Shown piece by piece: positions 26,741 through 32,851 of a stretch of DNA of 42,235 bases. Both the position numbers and the translations under genes were made by a program. Position 1 is the first letter of the stretch; each line of letters starts with the position of its first letter. The notes under the pieces were generated by a model. It did not search any database, was not told the origin of the DNA, and was given only the letters and a program-made list of their open reading frames with translations. The stretch is taken from IMG/VR virus record IMGVR_UViG_3300031566_000119, positions 1 to 42,235 of that record; one strand, 5' to 3'. This stretch comes from a virus.

Positions 26741-26860
26741 AAGTGGGGCGGATTGGGGAGTAAGCCTTCGGTTTGCGATGGGGAAAAATGTTTAGACTGC
26801 AAAATTTGGGCAAAGAATAAAAATGGGTGTGCTGATTGTCATCTGTTTAATAGGTGCTAA
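26609..26860 (+). CDS. Cassette protein: helical N-terminus joined to a Cys-rich module
   Basis: 83 residues. Residues 1-42 (MITELFEKYGN... LNTTR) are encoded between the boxes of site S0. The frame then crosses GTTAGC as Val-Ser into a cassette module with seven cysteines (CDGEKCLDCKIW, CADCHLFNRC), probably zinc-binding. The module has no start codon of its own. The stop TAA is part of the next GCTAACG box. Function unknown. Confidence 0.6.
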   Translation: MITELFEKYGNQKPMDFGDTADFFLEGYNYVLKLFSELNTTRVSKWGGLGSKPSVCDGEKCLDCKIWAKNKNGCADCHLFNRC

Positions 26861-26985
26861 CGTTTGAGTATAACCGAAGTTGGCGATTAAAAAGCAATAA
26901 CTTTCAAAATACAGATAAATATGAATAAAAGTACAGAAGTATCGAAAACGCAGAAACCCGCCAATTGCGGCTCTGCTGTGTTAGC
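26856..26985 (+). repeat. attC-like site S1
   Basis: Left box GCTAACG 26856-26862, right box GTTAGC 26980-26985. Internal arms CCGAAGTTGGCG and CGCCAATTGCGG pair imperfectly. The loop holds the start codon of the 26921 gene. Confidence 0.7.
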
Positions 26986-27304
26986 GCCCGTTGATGATAT
27001 TAATACTGAGTGTTACGAGTGCGAGGCTGGAATGTGTAATATATGTCCATATAGAGATAATTGGTATGATTGGCAAAGCGCTAATTATGAGCCGACAGAA
27101 AAAGACAAAGAGGAAATCAAAGAACCTGAAATGGTTAACAAAGATATATTGGTGTGTGATTCAAAGTGTGGGTGGCAACACGATAATCCGAGCGAATGGC
27201 ATCATTACGAAAGAGCCACAAATGGACAATTATGTAAGACGTGTGGAACTTGTTCAGCATTCTGCCATATAGAAACCGTGCGTGTGCCTTTCAATGGGTG
27301 CTAA
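26921..27304 (+). CDS. Cassette protein: site-encoded N-terminus joined to a Cys-rich module
   Basis: 127 residues. The first ~20 (MNKSTEVSKTQKPANCGSA) are encoded by site S1; the frame crosses GTTAGC as Val-Leu-Ala. The module contains CYECEAGMCNICPYRD and a second cluster (CDSKCGW, CKTCGTCSAFC), suggesting two zinc-binding knuckles. It ends with NGC and a TAA supplied by the next GCTAACG box. No family is recognised. Confidence 0.65.
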   Translation: MNKSTEVSKTQKPANCGSAVLAPVDDINTECYECEAGMCNICPYRDNWYDWQSANYEPTEKDKEEIKEPEMVNKDILVCDSKCGWQHDNPSEWHHYERATNGQLCKTCGTCSAFCHIETVRVPFNGC

Positions 27305-27433
27305 CGTTTGGCGGTAAACTCTCGTTGCCGTGCTAAATACGAGGGGTGAATTTTTAAAATACAACAAAATGAAAAACGAAGCAGAAAATATTAATAAACC
27401 ACAAGGCAATGGAGTTTTACCGTGTGTTGTAGG
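27300..27433 (+). repeat. attC-like site S2
   Basis: Left box GCTAACG 27300-27306, right box GTTGTAGG 27426-27433. Arms GGCGGTAAACTC and GAGTTTTACCG pair. The loop holds ATG 27369. Confidence 0.8.
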
Positions 27434-27566
27434 CAGTGCTTTATTGCCCCAATACTGTAAAGACTGTAATAACCACCCTTGCGATAACCACGATAAACAC
27501 ATAAAATGTAAACAATGCTATTTTATAGGCAATCAGCAATCAAACTTTGAACGTAAGTCTGTTTAG
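27369..27566 (+). CDS. Cassette protein: site-encoded N-terminus joined to a zinc-finger-like module
   Basis: 65 residues from ATG 27369; the frame is open to a GTG at 27330, which is less likely. Residues 1-18 come from site S2. The frame crosses the right box as Cys-Val-Val-Gly into a module with CKDCNNHPCDNHDKHIKC and CKQC, a clear Cys/His metal-binding pattern. The module lacks any Met, so it depends on the site for its start. It is followed by site S3. Confidence 0.65.
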   Translation: MKNEAENINKPQGNGVLPCVVGSALLPQYCKDCNNHPCDNHDKHIKCKQCYFIGNQQSNFERKSV

Positions 27567-27571
27567 CATTG

Positions 27572-27778
27572 CCTACAACGGAGGCAAGTGTATTTAGTTT
27601 TTAAACCGACCTAAAAGAAAAGAAGATGAAAACAGCTAAAGAATTTTATAAAGATGAAAAGGGTTATTGTGATGAAGCGATGGAGGGAGTTCCATCCGCA
27701 TTCTTTACTATAATGGAACGATATGCTATTGAATACCATAATAGTGAGGTTAAAAAATTAAATGTACTTGCTGTTAGC
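27572..27778 (+). repeat. attC-like site S3, long coding loop
   Basis: Left box CCTACAACG 27572-27580, right box GTTAGC 27773-27778. Arms GCAAGTGTATTTAG and TTAAATGTACTTGC pair. The loop of about 150 nt encodes the first ~45 residues of the 27626 gene. The left box matches the complement of this cassette's own start (GTTGTAGGCAGTGC versus GCATTGCCTACAAC). Confidence 0.85.
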
Positions 27779-27907
27779 AAGAGCGAGGGCATTGAGCGTG
27801 AGGCTCAGTTAAATTGCGACCACGAATGGGAATATGATACGTTTGACCATTTTGGTTACCCAAAAGAAAAATACTGTATAAAATGTGGAGAAACACAAGC
27901 AACTTAA
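27626..27907 (+). CDS. Cassette protein: site-encoded N-terminal domain joined to a zinc ribbon
   Basis: 93 residues. Residues 1-49 (MKTAKEFYKDEKGY... KKLNVLA) lie in the loop and right arm of site S3. The frame crosses GTTAGC as Val-Ser-Lys. The module has CDHEWEYDTFDHFGYPKEKY and CIKCGETQ: a Cys...His...CxxC zinc ribbon. The module has no internal start codon. Role unknown. Confidence 0.7.
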   Translation: MKTAKEFYKDEKGYCDEAMEGVPSAFFTIMERYAIEYHNSEVKKLNVLAVSKSEGIEREAQLNCDHEWEYDTFDHFGYPKEKYCIKCGETQAT

Positions 27908-27912
27908 TTGAT

Positions 27913-27974
27913 GCTAACGGAGGGCGGTGTATAGCGTTGCCGTCCTTTGGCAATGATATGCAACGCTTGTTAGC
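27913..27974 (+). repeat. attC-like site S4 (short, near-perfect hairpin)
   Basis: Left box GCTAACG 27913-27919, right box GTTAGC 27969-27974. Arms AGCGTTGC 27933-27940 and GCAACGCT 27960-27967 pair exactly, with a GGCAA/TTGCC inner stem. No coding in the loop. Confidence 0.9.
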
Positions 27975-28017
27975 AGTAGGCGTTTAACGAACTAATTGAA
28001 ACTAAAAACTAAATAAA

Positions 28018-28389
28018 ATGAAAATTGAAGACTTCTTTAATATGGAAAGTGAGCTTGGTGACACTATAAAAATGACCAATGAGCAATTTATTTCTAAAAC
28101 AAGAGACTTTCTAACGAAGATAGAAGCCGAATACAGTCACTGCTGGGGAACAAGAAGGATTAGGGATGAAGAATATGAGTTAGCCGATTGTGATAACTGT
28201 AAAGGAGAATGCAACCTGAATGTAAATGGAAAAGAAATAAATTGCGTTGTTGATAATATAGAGGGTGAATGTTTTACCATAGAATTTGATAGCGAACTAT
28301 TTGCCGAAGAAATAGAGAATATTATGTTCCACGATGACAAATTTTCATTTTATGAGTTATTACAGTGTGAAATTTCCAACGAAGCATAA
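28018..28389 (+). CDS. Cassette gene: acidic hypothetical protein
   Basis: 123 residues, strongly acidic, with a central Cys cluster (CDNCKGECNLNV) and a C-terminal helical part. The start lies 44 bp after the right box of S4, so this is a complete cassette gene with its own start. Acidic small phage proteins sometimes mimic DNA; that is only a thought here. Confidence 0.65.
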   Translation: MKIEDFFNMESELGDTIKMTNEQFISKTRDFLTKIEAEYSHCWGTRRIRDEEYELADCDNCKGECNLNVNGKEINCVVDNIEGECFTIEFDSELFAEEIENIMFHDDKFSFYELLQCEISNEA

Positions 28390-28400
28390 TAACGCTTGCT

Positions 28401-28496
28401 GCTAACGGTCGGCGGTATGGTTAGTAAAGCCACCCACTACCGCAACCTATGAAACATAAACTTAATTGGCTTTATTAACTATGACCGCTTGTTAGC
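28401..28496 (+). repeat. attC-like site S5
   Basis: Left box GCTAACG 28401-28407, right box GTTAGC 28491-28496. Arms GCGGTATGGTTAGTAAAGCC and GGCTTTATTAACTATGACC pair imperfectly. Very similar to site S10 (30718-30816). Confidence 0.9.
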
Positions 28497-28536
28497 GGTT
28501 CGTTATTGAGCGTGGGCGGTGCAAAACTTAAATAAA

Positions 28537-28722
28537 ATGGAAGAAATTTTAAAAGACTTACAAAAGTATGAAGAACCTAAGTTTGGCTCTTTTAAATGGT
28601 TATCATGTCAGGCTGGACTACAAAAAGTATCTAAACTTATTGAAGAAGATAAGGACATCAAAGAGGCATTACATAACCTAATTGCAATGAGCGTTCAGAG
28701 TGCGTTGGCAAATGAACGCTAA
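28537..28722 (+). CDS. Cassette gene: helical hypothetical protein ending ALANER
   Basis: 61 residues from ATG 28537 (a GTG at 28519 would extend it by six). All helical. It ends in ALANER with the TAA stop given by CGCTAACG. The 30858 cassette has the same flanks and the same last six residues around a different gene. Confidence 0.6.
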   Translation: MEEILKDLQKYEEPKFGSFKWLSCQAGLQKVSKLIEEDKDIKEALHNLIAMSVQSALANER

Positions 28723-28815
28723 CGAATGGTTGTATGTGTTCGGTTTTGCCACGCACGTACTCCGGTTCAAAGCTATACAGCCAATTGGCAAAACTGACAT
28801 ATACAACGTGTTAGC
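28718..28815 (+). repeat. attC-like site S6
   Basis: Left box GCTAACG 28718-28724, right box GTTAGC 28810-28815. Arms CGGTTTTGCC and GGCAAAACTG, plus GGTTGTATGTG and CATATACAAC, form a long stem. Confidence 0.9.
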
Positions 28816-28853
28816 ACCATGTACGGATTATTAACAACTAAAATATAATTGAA

Positions 28854-29087
28854 ATGAAAAACCAAAAGTATTACCAAAAACAAAGAGAGGCTATTTTAAA
28901 CGATAGCCACAGAAAAGACCTATTTAAGGCATTATTTGACTTATATGCAAATGCAATGCCGATAGCATTAAAAAAAGATGATGGAACAGTTTCGTGTTCT
29001 TATTCTGATGAAGTAGAGGAATTAGCCGACAAAATAAGAGAGCAAATACGATTAAGGGACAATCAGGTTTTTGAAGCGCATTCGTAG
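28854..29087 (+). CDS. Cassette gene: hypothetical helical protein
   Basis: 77 residues, charged and helical, no recognised domain. Complete cassette gene with its own start 38 bp after the right box of S6. Cassette start GTTAGCACC matches its end GGTGCTAAC. Confidence 0.6.
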   Translation: MKNQKYYQKQREAILNDSHRKDLFKALFDLYANAMPIALKKDDGTVSCSYSDEVEELADKIREQIRLRDNQVFEAHS

Positions 29088-29094
29088 TATTGGT

Positions 29095-29186
29095 GCTAAC
29101 GTTGGCGGTAAGAGTAGGCCGCTTTAAGACTGCTCAAATTAAGTACAAAACTATCCGCGGCTTACTTTTACCGCGTGTTATAAAAC
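29095..29186 (+). repeat. attC-like site S7
   Basis: Left box GCTAACG 29095-29101, right box GTTATAAAAC 29177-29186. Arms GGCGGTAAGAGTAGGCCGC and GCGGCTTACTTTTACCGC pair. The right box is the complement of the next left box (GTTTTATAAC), the clearest cassette signature in the array. Confidence 0.9.
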
Positions 29187-29193
29187 GGCCTTT

Positions 29194-29469
29194 ATGATAC
29201 TTGAAAGAAAAGAATGGAAAGAATATCATCCGAACGGGCAAGTTTGGATAACGGGCGAAATCGGAATAATTGCGGATATGTGGAAGCACTTATATAATTA
29301 TAGAACTGGATTTAAAGGATATGAAGATAAAGCAGTTTGCAGGCTTGGAAAATGGACAAAGCAATTCGATAATGGTCAATTAGCTTGGACTATCGAATAT
29401 GATGATTATGGAAATGAAAACGGCAAAAAATATCCATCGTTCAGAAAAGATGGAACAGGGATTTCTTAA
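29194..29469 (+). CDS. Cassette gene: MORN-like repeat protein
   Basis: 91 residues. Two stretches, EYHPNGQVWITGE and KQFDNGQLAWTIEYDDYGN, fit the F/Y-x-x-N-G-Q-x-x-x-x-x-x-Y MORN-type repeat (MORN_2/YwqK-like). These form beta hairpins used for binding. Complete cassette gene whose start is eight bases after the right box of S7. Confidence 0.65.
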   Translation: MILERKEWKEYHPNGQVWITGEIGIIADMWKHLYNYRTGFKGYEDKAVCRLGKWTKQFDNGQLAWTIEYDDYGNENGKKYPSFRKDGTGIS

Positions 29470-29472
29470 GCT

Positions 29473-29613
29473 GTTTTATAACGGCTGGCGGTATGCTTAG
29501 TTGGCGTACCAATTAGTAATAACTTAAATTAAAAGACATGAAAGATTCAAATTTACACCCAGTTTTTAAAGATATACTTGATAGCCAATTAAGTATACAT
29601 AGTGTTGTGGGTA
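29473..29613 (+). repeat. attC-like site S8, coding loop
   Basis: Left box GTTTTATAAC 29473-29482, right box GTTGTGGGTA 29604-29613. Arms GGCGGTATGCTTAGTTGGC and GCCAATTAAGTATACATAG pair. The loop holds ATG 29538. Confidence 0.85.
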
Positions 29614-29846
29614 GTACGGGAAATACACCTGCACACGTATTAGATAATATAAAATTTCAAATAGGCAATGATGAGTTTTTAATTTTCATGATAGCACACA
29701 AAGGCATAAGCACGAAAGGGCAAATATTTTACAACGGCGAACTTGGTTACGTGCTAATTAAAAACGGTCGAACAATGATGAAAGAAGAATTTGATGAAAC
29801 AATGATAAATACTATGCTAAGGTGGAATTTAAAACCAAGGCAGTAG
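29538..29846 (+). CDS. Cassette protein with site-encoded N-terminus
   Basis: 102 residues. The first 22 (MKDSNLHPVFKDILDSQLSI) come from site S8; the frame crosses the right box as Ser-Val-Val-Gly. The module is beta-rich (FQIGNDEFLIFMIAHKG...) without a known family. A Met at 51 is too late to keep the fold, so the site start is probably used. Confidence 0.6.
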   Translation: MKDSNLHPVFKDILDSQLSIHSVVGSTGNTPAHVLDNIKFQIGNDEFLIFMIAHKGISTKGQIFYNGELGYVLIKNGRTMMKEEFDETMINTMLRWNLKPRQ

Positions 29847-29850
29847 TATT

Positions 29851-30700
29851 ACCCACAACGGAGGCGGGTAGGTAAAGTGCTGACTACCGAAACAGAACAT
29901 TTGAAACAACTAATAGTATTAATAATTTTTAGAGAGGGCAATTTTTATGGTTAATTTCTTTAATGTAGATTGTATAGAGTTTATGAAGTCGAAGCCTGAC
30001 AAGTGCTATGACCTTGCTATTGTTGACCCACCGTATGGGATTGACAATAGCAAGACATTATCGCTAAGAGGATATACTGGAAAAGGATGCCCGATGAATA
30101 GACGAATGAGAGAAGCTAATTCGGATTGGGACATAAAACCAACATTGGAATACTTTAACGAACTATTCAGAATTTCTAAAAATCAAATAATATGGGGCGG
30201 AAATTACTTTACCGATTTAATACCCCCAGCAAGGGAGTGGCTTTTGTGGGATAAAGATAAATATTCATTTAAGCATAGCGCATTTGAATTAGCGTGGACT
30301 TCATTCGGGGGGGTGTGTAAAAAAGTAAAAATACAGCACCACGGTTTTTTGGTAAAAGACAAATATACAATACATCCAACACAGAAGCCAGTTATGTTAT
30401 ATCAATTTATTTTAAGGGAATATTGCAAAAATGGAGATAGCATATTAGACACTCACGGAGGGTCAATGAGTATAGCTATTGCATGCGATATTGAGGGATT
30501 TGATTTAGATGTTTGCGAAATTGATAAAAAATACTTTAACGATGCCATTAAGCGATTTAATATTCATAAACTACAAACCGTTCTTAAATTCTAATTGCCG
30601 TAAGGCAAAAGTGGGGGGGGCAAAAAAATATTAATATGACCATACGAATAGACCAATCATTGAAACGAATCAGACAGCATTTTATACACTTGCTGTTAGC
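29851..30700 (+). repeat. attC-like site S9, loop expanded by an adenine methyltransferase gene
   Basis: Left box ACCCACAACG 29851-29860, right box GTTAGC 30695-30700. Arms GCGGGTAGGTAAAGTGCTG and CAGCATTTTATACACTTGC pair over 19 positions, though 800 bp apart. The whole methyltransferase gene lies between them. The left box pairs with this cassette's own start (GTTGTGGGTA). Confidence 0.75.
29947..30594 (+). CDS. DNA methyltransferase (N6-adenine/N4-cytosine type) nested in site S9
   Basis: 215 residues. Catalytic DPPY at 27-30 (AIVDPPYG), a target region in the middle (MRREAN-like and WLLWDKD), and the SAM-binding part at the C-terminus (HPTQKP, then ILDTHGGSMSIAIACDIEG, then DVCEIDKKYF). 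This order fits phage beta-class-like enzymes; the usual F-x-G-x-G is THGGS. It would protect phage DNA from host restriction. It has its own leader (GAGAGGGCAATTTTT before ATG) shared with two other large genes in the array. Confidence 0.85.
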   Translation: MVNFFNVDCIEFMKSKPDKCYDLAIVDPPYGIDNSKTLSLRGYTGKGCPMNRRMREANSDWDIKPTLEYFNELFRISKNQIIWGGNYFTDLIPPAREWLLWDKDKYSFKHSAFELAWTSFGGVCKKVKIQHHGFLVKDKYTIHPTQKPVMLYQFILREYCKNGDSILDTHGGSMSIAIACDIEGFDLDVCEIDKKYFNDAIKRFNIHKLQTVLKF

Positions 30701-30722
30701 AAATCGTTTTAATGTTTGCTAA
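30636..30722 (+). CDS. Doubtful 28-residue ORF in the right half of site S9
   Basis: MTIRIDQSLKRIRQ... VC. It crosses the right box of S9 and the 29-bp empty cassette and stops in the next GCTAAC. The first bases are shared with the region after the cytosine methyltransferase (ATGACCA...GACCAATC), so this may be structural sequence of the site rather than a gene. Confidence 0.25.
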   Translation: MTIRIDQSLKRIRQHFIHLLLANRFNVC

Positions 30723-30723
30723 C
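30695..30723 (+). mobile_element. Empty 29-bp cassette
   Basis: From GTTAGCAAA to TTTGCTAAC with no gene. The two ends are perfect complements of nine bases. It looks like a cassette that has lost, or never had, a gene. Confidence 0.7.
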
Positions 30724-30816
30724 GGCTGGCGGTATGGTTTAGTAAAGGCTGACCACTACCGACCAATCGAAGATAAAAACTTTAAACAGCCTTTATTAAC
30801 TATACCGCTTGTTAGC
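30718..30816 (+). repeat. attC-like site S10
   Basis: Left box GCTAACG 30718-30724, right box GTTAGC 30811-30816. Arms GCGGTATGGTTTAGTAAAGG and CCTTTATTAACTATACCGC pair. Close relative of S5; the loop has GACCAATC, also present in S9 and S11. Confidence 0.9.
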
Positions 30817-30857
30817 GTTTCGTTTTTGAGCGTTGGCGGTGCAAAAAATAAATAAAA

Positions 30858-31067
30858 ATGCAAATACAACTTATTGAATCGAATTACAATCCAATAAATG
30901 AATTTCATACATGGACATTTGTATTTGGATTTTATAATAGCAATAATGAATCAAAATTTATTGTAAAATCAAGTACCCCAATTGGATTTGAAAAAATAAA
31001 AAACAGAATAATAGAATTTGATGAGTTTATAGAATTTTATAAGGGTGCGTTGGCAAATGAACGCTAA
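30858..31067 (+). CDS. Cassette gene: beta-rich hypothetical protein ending ALANER
   Basis: 69 residues, beta-rich N-terminus (WTFVFGFYNSNNESKFIVKS) and a helical end. The flanks (GTTAGCG, then GAGCGTTGGCGGTGCAAAA before it; GCGTTGGCAAATGAACGC at its end) match those of the 28537 cassette, but the gene inside differs. The stop is in the next GCTAACG box. Confidence 0.6.
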   Translation: MQIQLIESNYNPINEFHTWTFVFGFYNSNNESKFIVKSSTPIGFEKIKNRIIEFDEFIEFYKGALANER

Positions 31068-31140
31068 CGTTATCGGGGTGTGAAACGTACCCTTTGAGTA
31101 AAGAGATTAATTGAAACAGTAAACTAAATAATTTTTAAAA

Positions 31141-31221
31141 ATGTGCGAGGGCAAATTTAAACACGGTAGTTTATTTAGCGGAATAGGGTTTGCATATGTC
31201 AATTATATATTATATCTTTGA
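31141..31221 (+). pseudogene. N-terminal stub of a C5-cytosine methyltransferase
   Basis: 26 codons from ATG 31141: MCEGKFKHGSLFSGIGFA, then unrelated residues and TGA. HGSLFSGIGF is the SAM-binding motif I of C5-methyltransferases (F-S-G-x-G). The frame is cut exactly after motif I, where the HNH gene begins, so this is the front of a methyltransferase split by the HNH insertion or an older lost copy. Confidence 0.7.
31189..31220 (+). promoter_or_regulatory. Chimeric consensus promoter of the HNH gene
   Basis: TTTG 31189-31192 lies in the motif I codons (GGG-TTT-GCA) of the methyltransferase stub. A 20-bp spacer and TATCTTTG 31213-31220 come after the break. The match to the Bacteroidota consensus is exact and ATG 31225 is five bases on. 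Confidence 0.65.
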
Positions 31222-31224
31222 GGC

Positions 31225-31662
31225 ATGGGACAAAAAAGAAAACCTGTTTATGACAATGCTTATCAAAGTTACTTAGACGGACTATCGCTTGAACAGGTGG
31301 CGAATGAGATAGGTGTAACAAGGCAATGTGTTTATAAGGCATTTAAAAAAAGAGGGTATATTTTAAGAGGCCCTAACTTTAGACCTTATCAGATTTACGA
31401 CGGTAAAAAGTTTACGCTTAGGAATACGGGATATTATTCTTTGTCAAATGACGATAGATGCTTAATGCATAGGTATGTTTGGGAAAAAGAAAAAGGCATA
31501 ATACCATATGGCTGGGACATTCATCACCTAGATGAAAACAAGGCAAATAATGTAATTGAAAATTTAGAATGCTTGCCAAAAACAGAACATACAAGCAAGT
31601 ATAGTCCTCACAATAACCAGTACACTAAAGGCAGAAAACGTGATACACATAGGACTATTTGA
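31225..31662 (+). CDS. HNH homing-type endonuclease
   Basis: 145 residues. An N-terminal helix-turn-helix (LDGLSLEQVANEIGVTRQCV) and an HNH_3 core: LMHRYVWEKEKG, then WDIHHLDENKANNVIENL, then CLPKTEH. Free-standing HNH enzymes of this type cut phage DNA and spread with their flanks. It sits between a methyltransferase stub and the rest of a methyltransferase. Its last 23 bases also encode the start (GTG 31640) of the following methyltransferase frame. Confidence 0.85.
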   Translation: MGQKRKPVYDNAYQSYLDGLSLEQVANEIGVTRQCVYKAFKKRGYILRGPNFRPYQIYDGKKFTLRNTGYYSLSNDDRCLMHRYVWEKEKGIIPYGWDIHHLDENKANNVIENLECLPKTEHTSKYSPHNNQYTKGRKRDTHRTI

Positions 31663-32851
31663 AGGTATTGGGGGGTTTTCACTAGCAGCCGAATGGGTTG
31701 GGTGGAAAACATTAGTAACATGTGAAATAAACTCTTTCGGGCAAAAAGTACTTAGATACTATTGGCCTAATGCTTACCATCATGGTGATATACATACATT
31801 AACTTATGAGACAATTAACGCTGAACTTACAATACGATTTGGAACCCACTGGAGAAACGATGACATCATCGTTACTGGTGGGTTCCCGTAACTTTGCCAA
31901 CCCTACTCCGTTGCAGGGCAAAGAAAAGGCAAAGCCGACGAACGTCACTTGTGGCCCGAAATGTTGCGAGCAATTCGAGAAATTCAGCCGCGCTACGTCG
32001 TGGGGGAAAATGTTGCTGGGCTTATTAGTTGGAGCGGAGGGCTGGTATTCGACGAGGTGCAAACTGACTTGGAAAATGAAGGGTACGAAGTATGGCCGTT
32101 TATACTTCCAGCTGCAGGTGTCAACGCTCCGCATAGACGAGATAGGGTTTGGTTTATTGCCCACTCCAATGGCGCAAAACAGGGAAACGACATTAGAGCA
32201 AACACAGCAACGGCAGGTGATATACGGAGGGAAAACGAGAGCGATGTACTTGGAGAATTTTGCCGTACTGGGATTACTCCCGACGCCAACAACACAAGAA
32301 GCAGAATCGAGTTGCGAGCTAACGGAATCTGGCAGGAGAAAAACAAAGGACGGGAAGAACTCTCACAGTCTGAATTTGGGGCGAATTGTTGGGATGTTAC
32401 CAACACCGAGAGAAGCAGCAGCGAGGGGCAACACGAGCAACGACAGGAACAAAGGGAATTTGGAAGATGCAATTGCAAAAATGATGCTACCAACCCCGGA
32501 CTGCTCGGACAGGCGAAGTGCGAAAAGCAAACAGCAAGGGTTGAGCAATGTTGTAAAAACGTTACTACCAACACCAACAGCCGACGACAACCCAGCGAAG
32601 AACACGGGGAAACGAAATCAGGATGGGCTACAAAAAAGAGCGTACCAGGCAACTGGCAAAACTTCCCAACTCAACCCCCAATTTGTAGCGGAAATGATGG
32701 GATTTCCGAGCGACTGGACGGAATTACCTTTCCTAAATGGAGAAACGAAAGCATAAAAGCGTATGGTAATGCCATAGTTCCACAGGTTGCTTTACAGATA
32801 TTTAAAGCTATCCAAATTGCCGATAGGCAAAACAGGGAGGGAAATTTTTAA
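31640..32851 (+). pseudogene. C5-cytosine DNA methyltransferase interrupted by an in-frame TAA at its catalytic motif
   Basis: 404 codons from GTG 31640 with one stop at codon 84 (31889-31891). Before it: motif I HIGLFEGIGGFSLAAEW and motif IV start IIVTGGFP. After it the same frame continues LCQPYSVAGQRKG, then VVGENVAG (motif VI), NAPHRRDRVWFIAHS (motif VIII) and GNAIVPQV (motif X). Relative to GGFPCQ, six bases (TAACTT or an equivalent shift) are inserted between Pro and the catalytic Cys. A restart at ATG 31949 would lack motifs I-IV. Most likely inactive, unless readthrough occurs. Confidence 0.8.
31806..32756 (+). CDS. Long open frame overlapping the cytosine methyltransferase, LPTP-repeat protein
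   Basis: 316 residues in the +1 frame relative to the methyltransferase. It contains LLVGSRNFANPTPLQGKEK, GWYSTRCKLTWKMKGTKYGR and five LPTP elements (LLPTPMAQ, LLPTPTTQ, MLPTPREA, MLPTPDCS, LLPTPTAD), and ends LNPQFVAEMMGFPSDWTELP, a pattern I know from proteins annotated in Bacteroidota phages next to such methyltransferases. A 950-bp frame without stops and with a recognised C-terminus suggests dual coding. The six-base insert that stops the methyltransferase leaves this frame open. Confidence 0.55.
   Translation: MRQLTLNLQYDLEPTGETMTSSLLVGSRNFANPTPLQGKEKAKPTNVTCGPKCCEQFEKFSRATSWGKMLLGLLVGAEGWYSTRCKLTWKMKGTKYGRLYFQLQVSTLRIDEIGFGLLPTPMAQNRETTLEQTQQRQVIYGGKTRAMYLENFAVLGLLPTPTTQEAESSCELTESGRRKTKDGKNSHSLNLGRIVGMLPTPREAAARGNTSNDRNKGNLEDAIAKMMLPTPDCSDRRSAKSKQQGLSNVVKTLLPTPTADDNPAKNTGKRNQDGLQKRAYQATGKTSQLNPQFVAEMMGFPSDWTELPFLNGETKA

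Noticed and set aside
26991-27272. 93-codon frame overlapping the 26921 gene
   Set aside because: The other frame has the regular Cys pairs and uses the site start and stop; this one shows no pattern.
31993-32652. 219-codon open frame on the minus strand across the methyltransferase
   Set aside because: Low-complexity Ser/Leu/Pro-rich shadow of the plus-strand coding region, no domain and no upstream signal.
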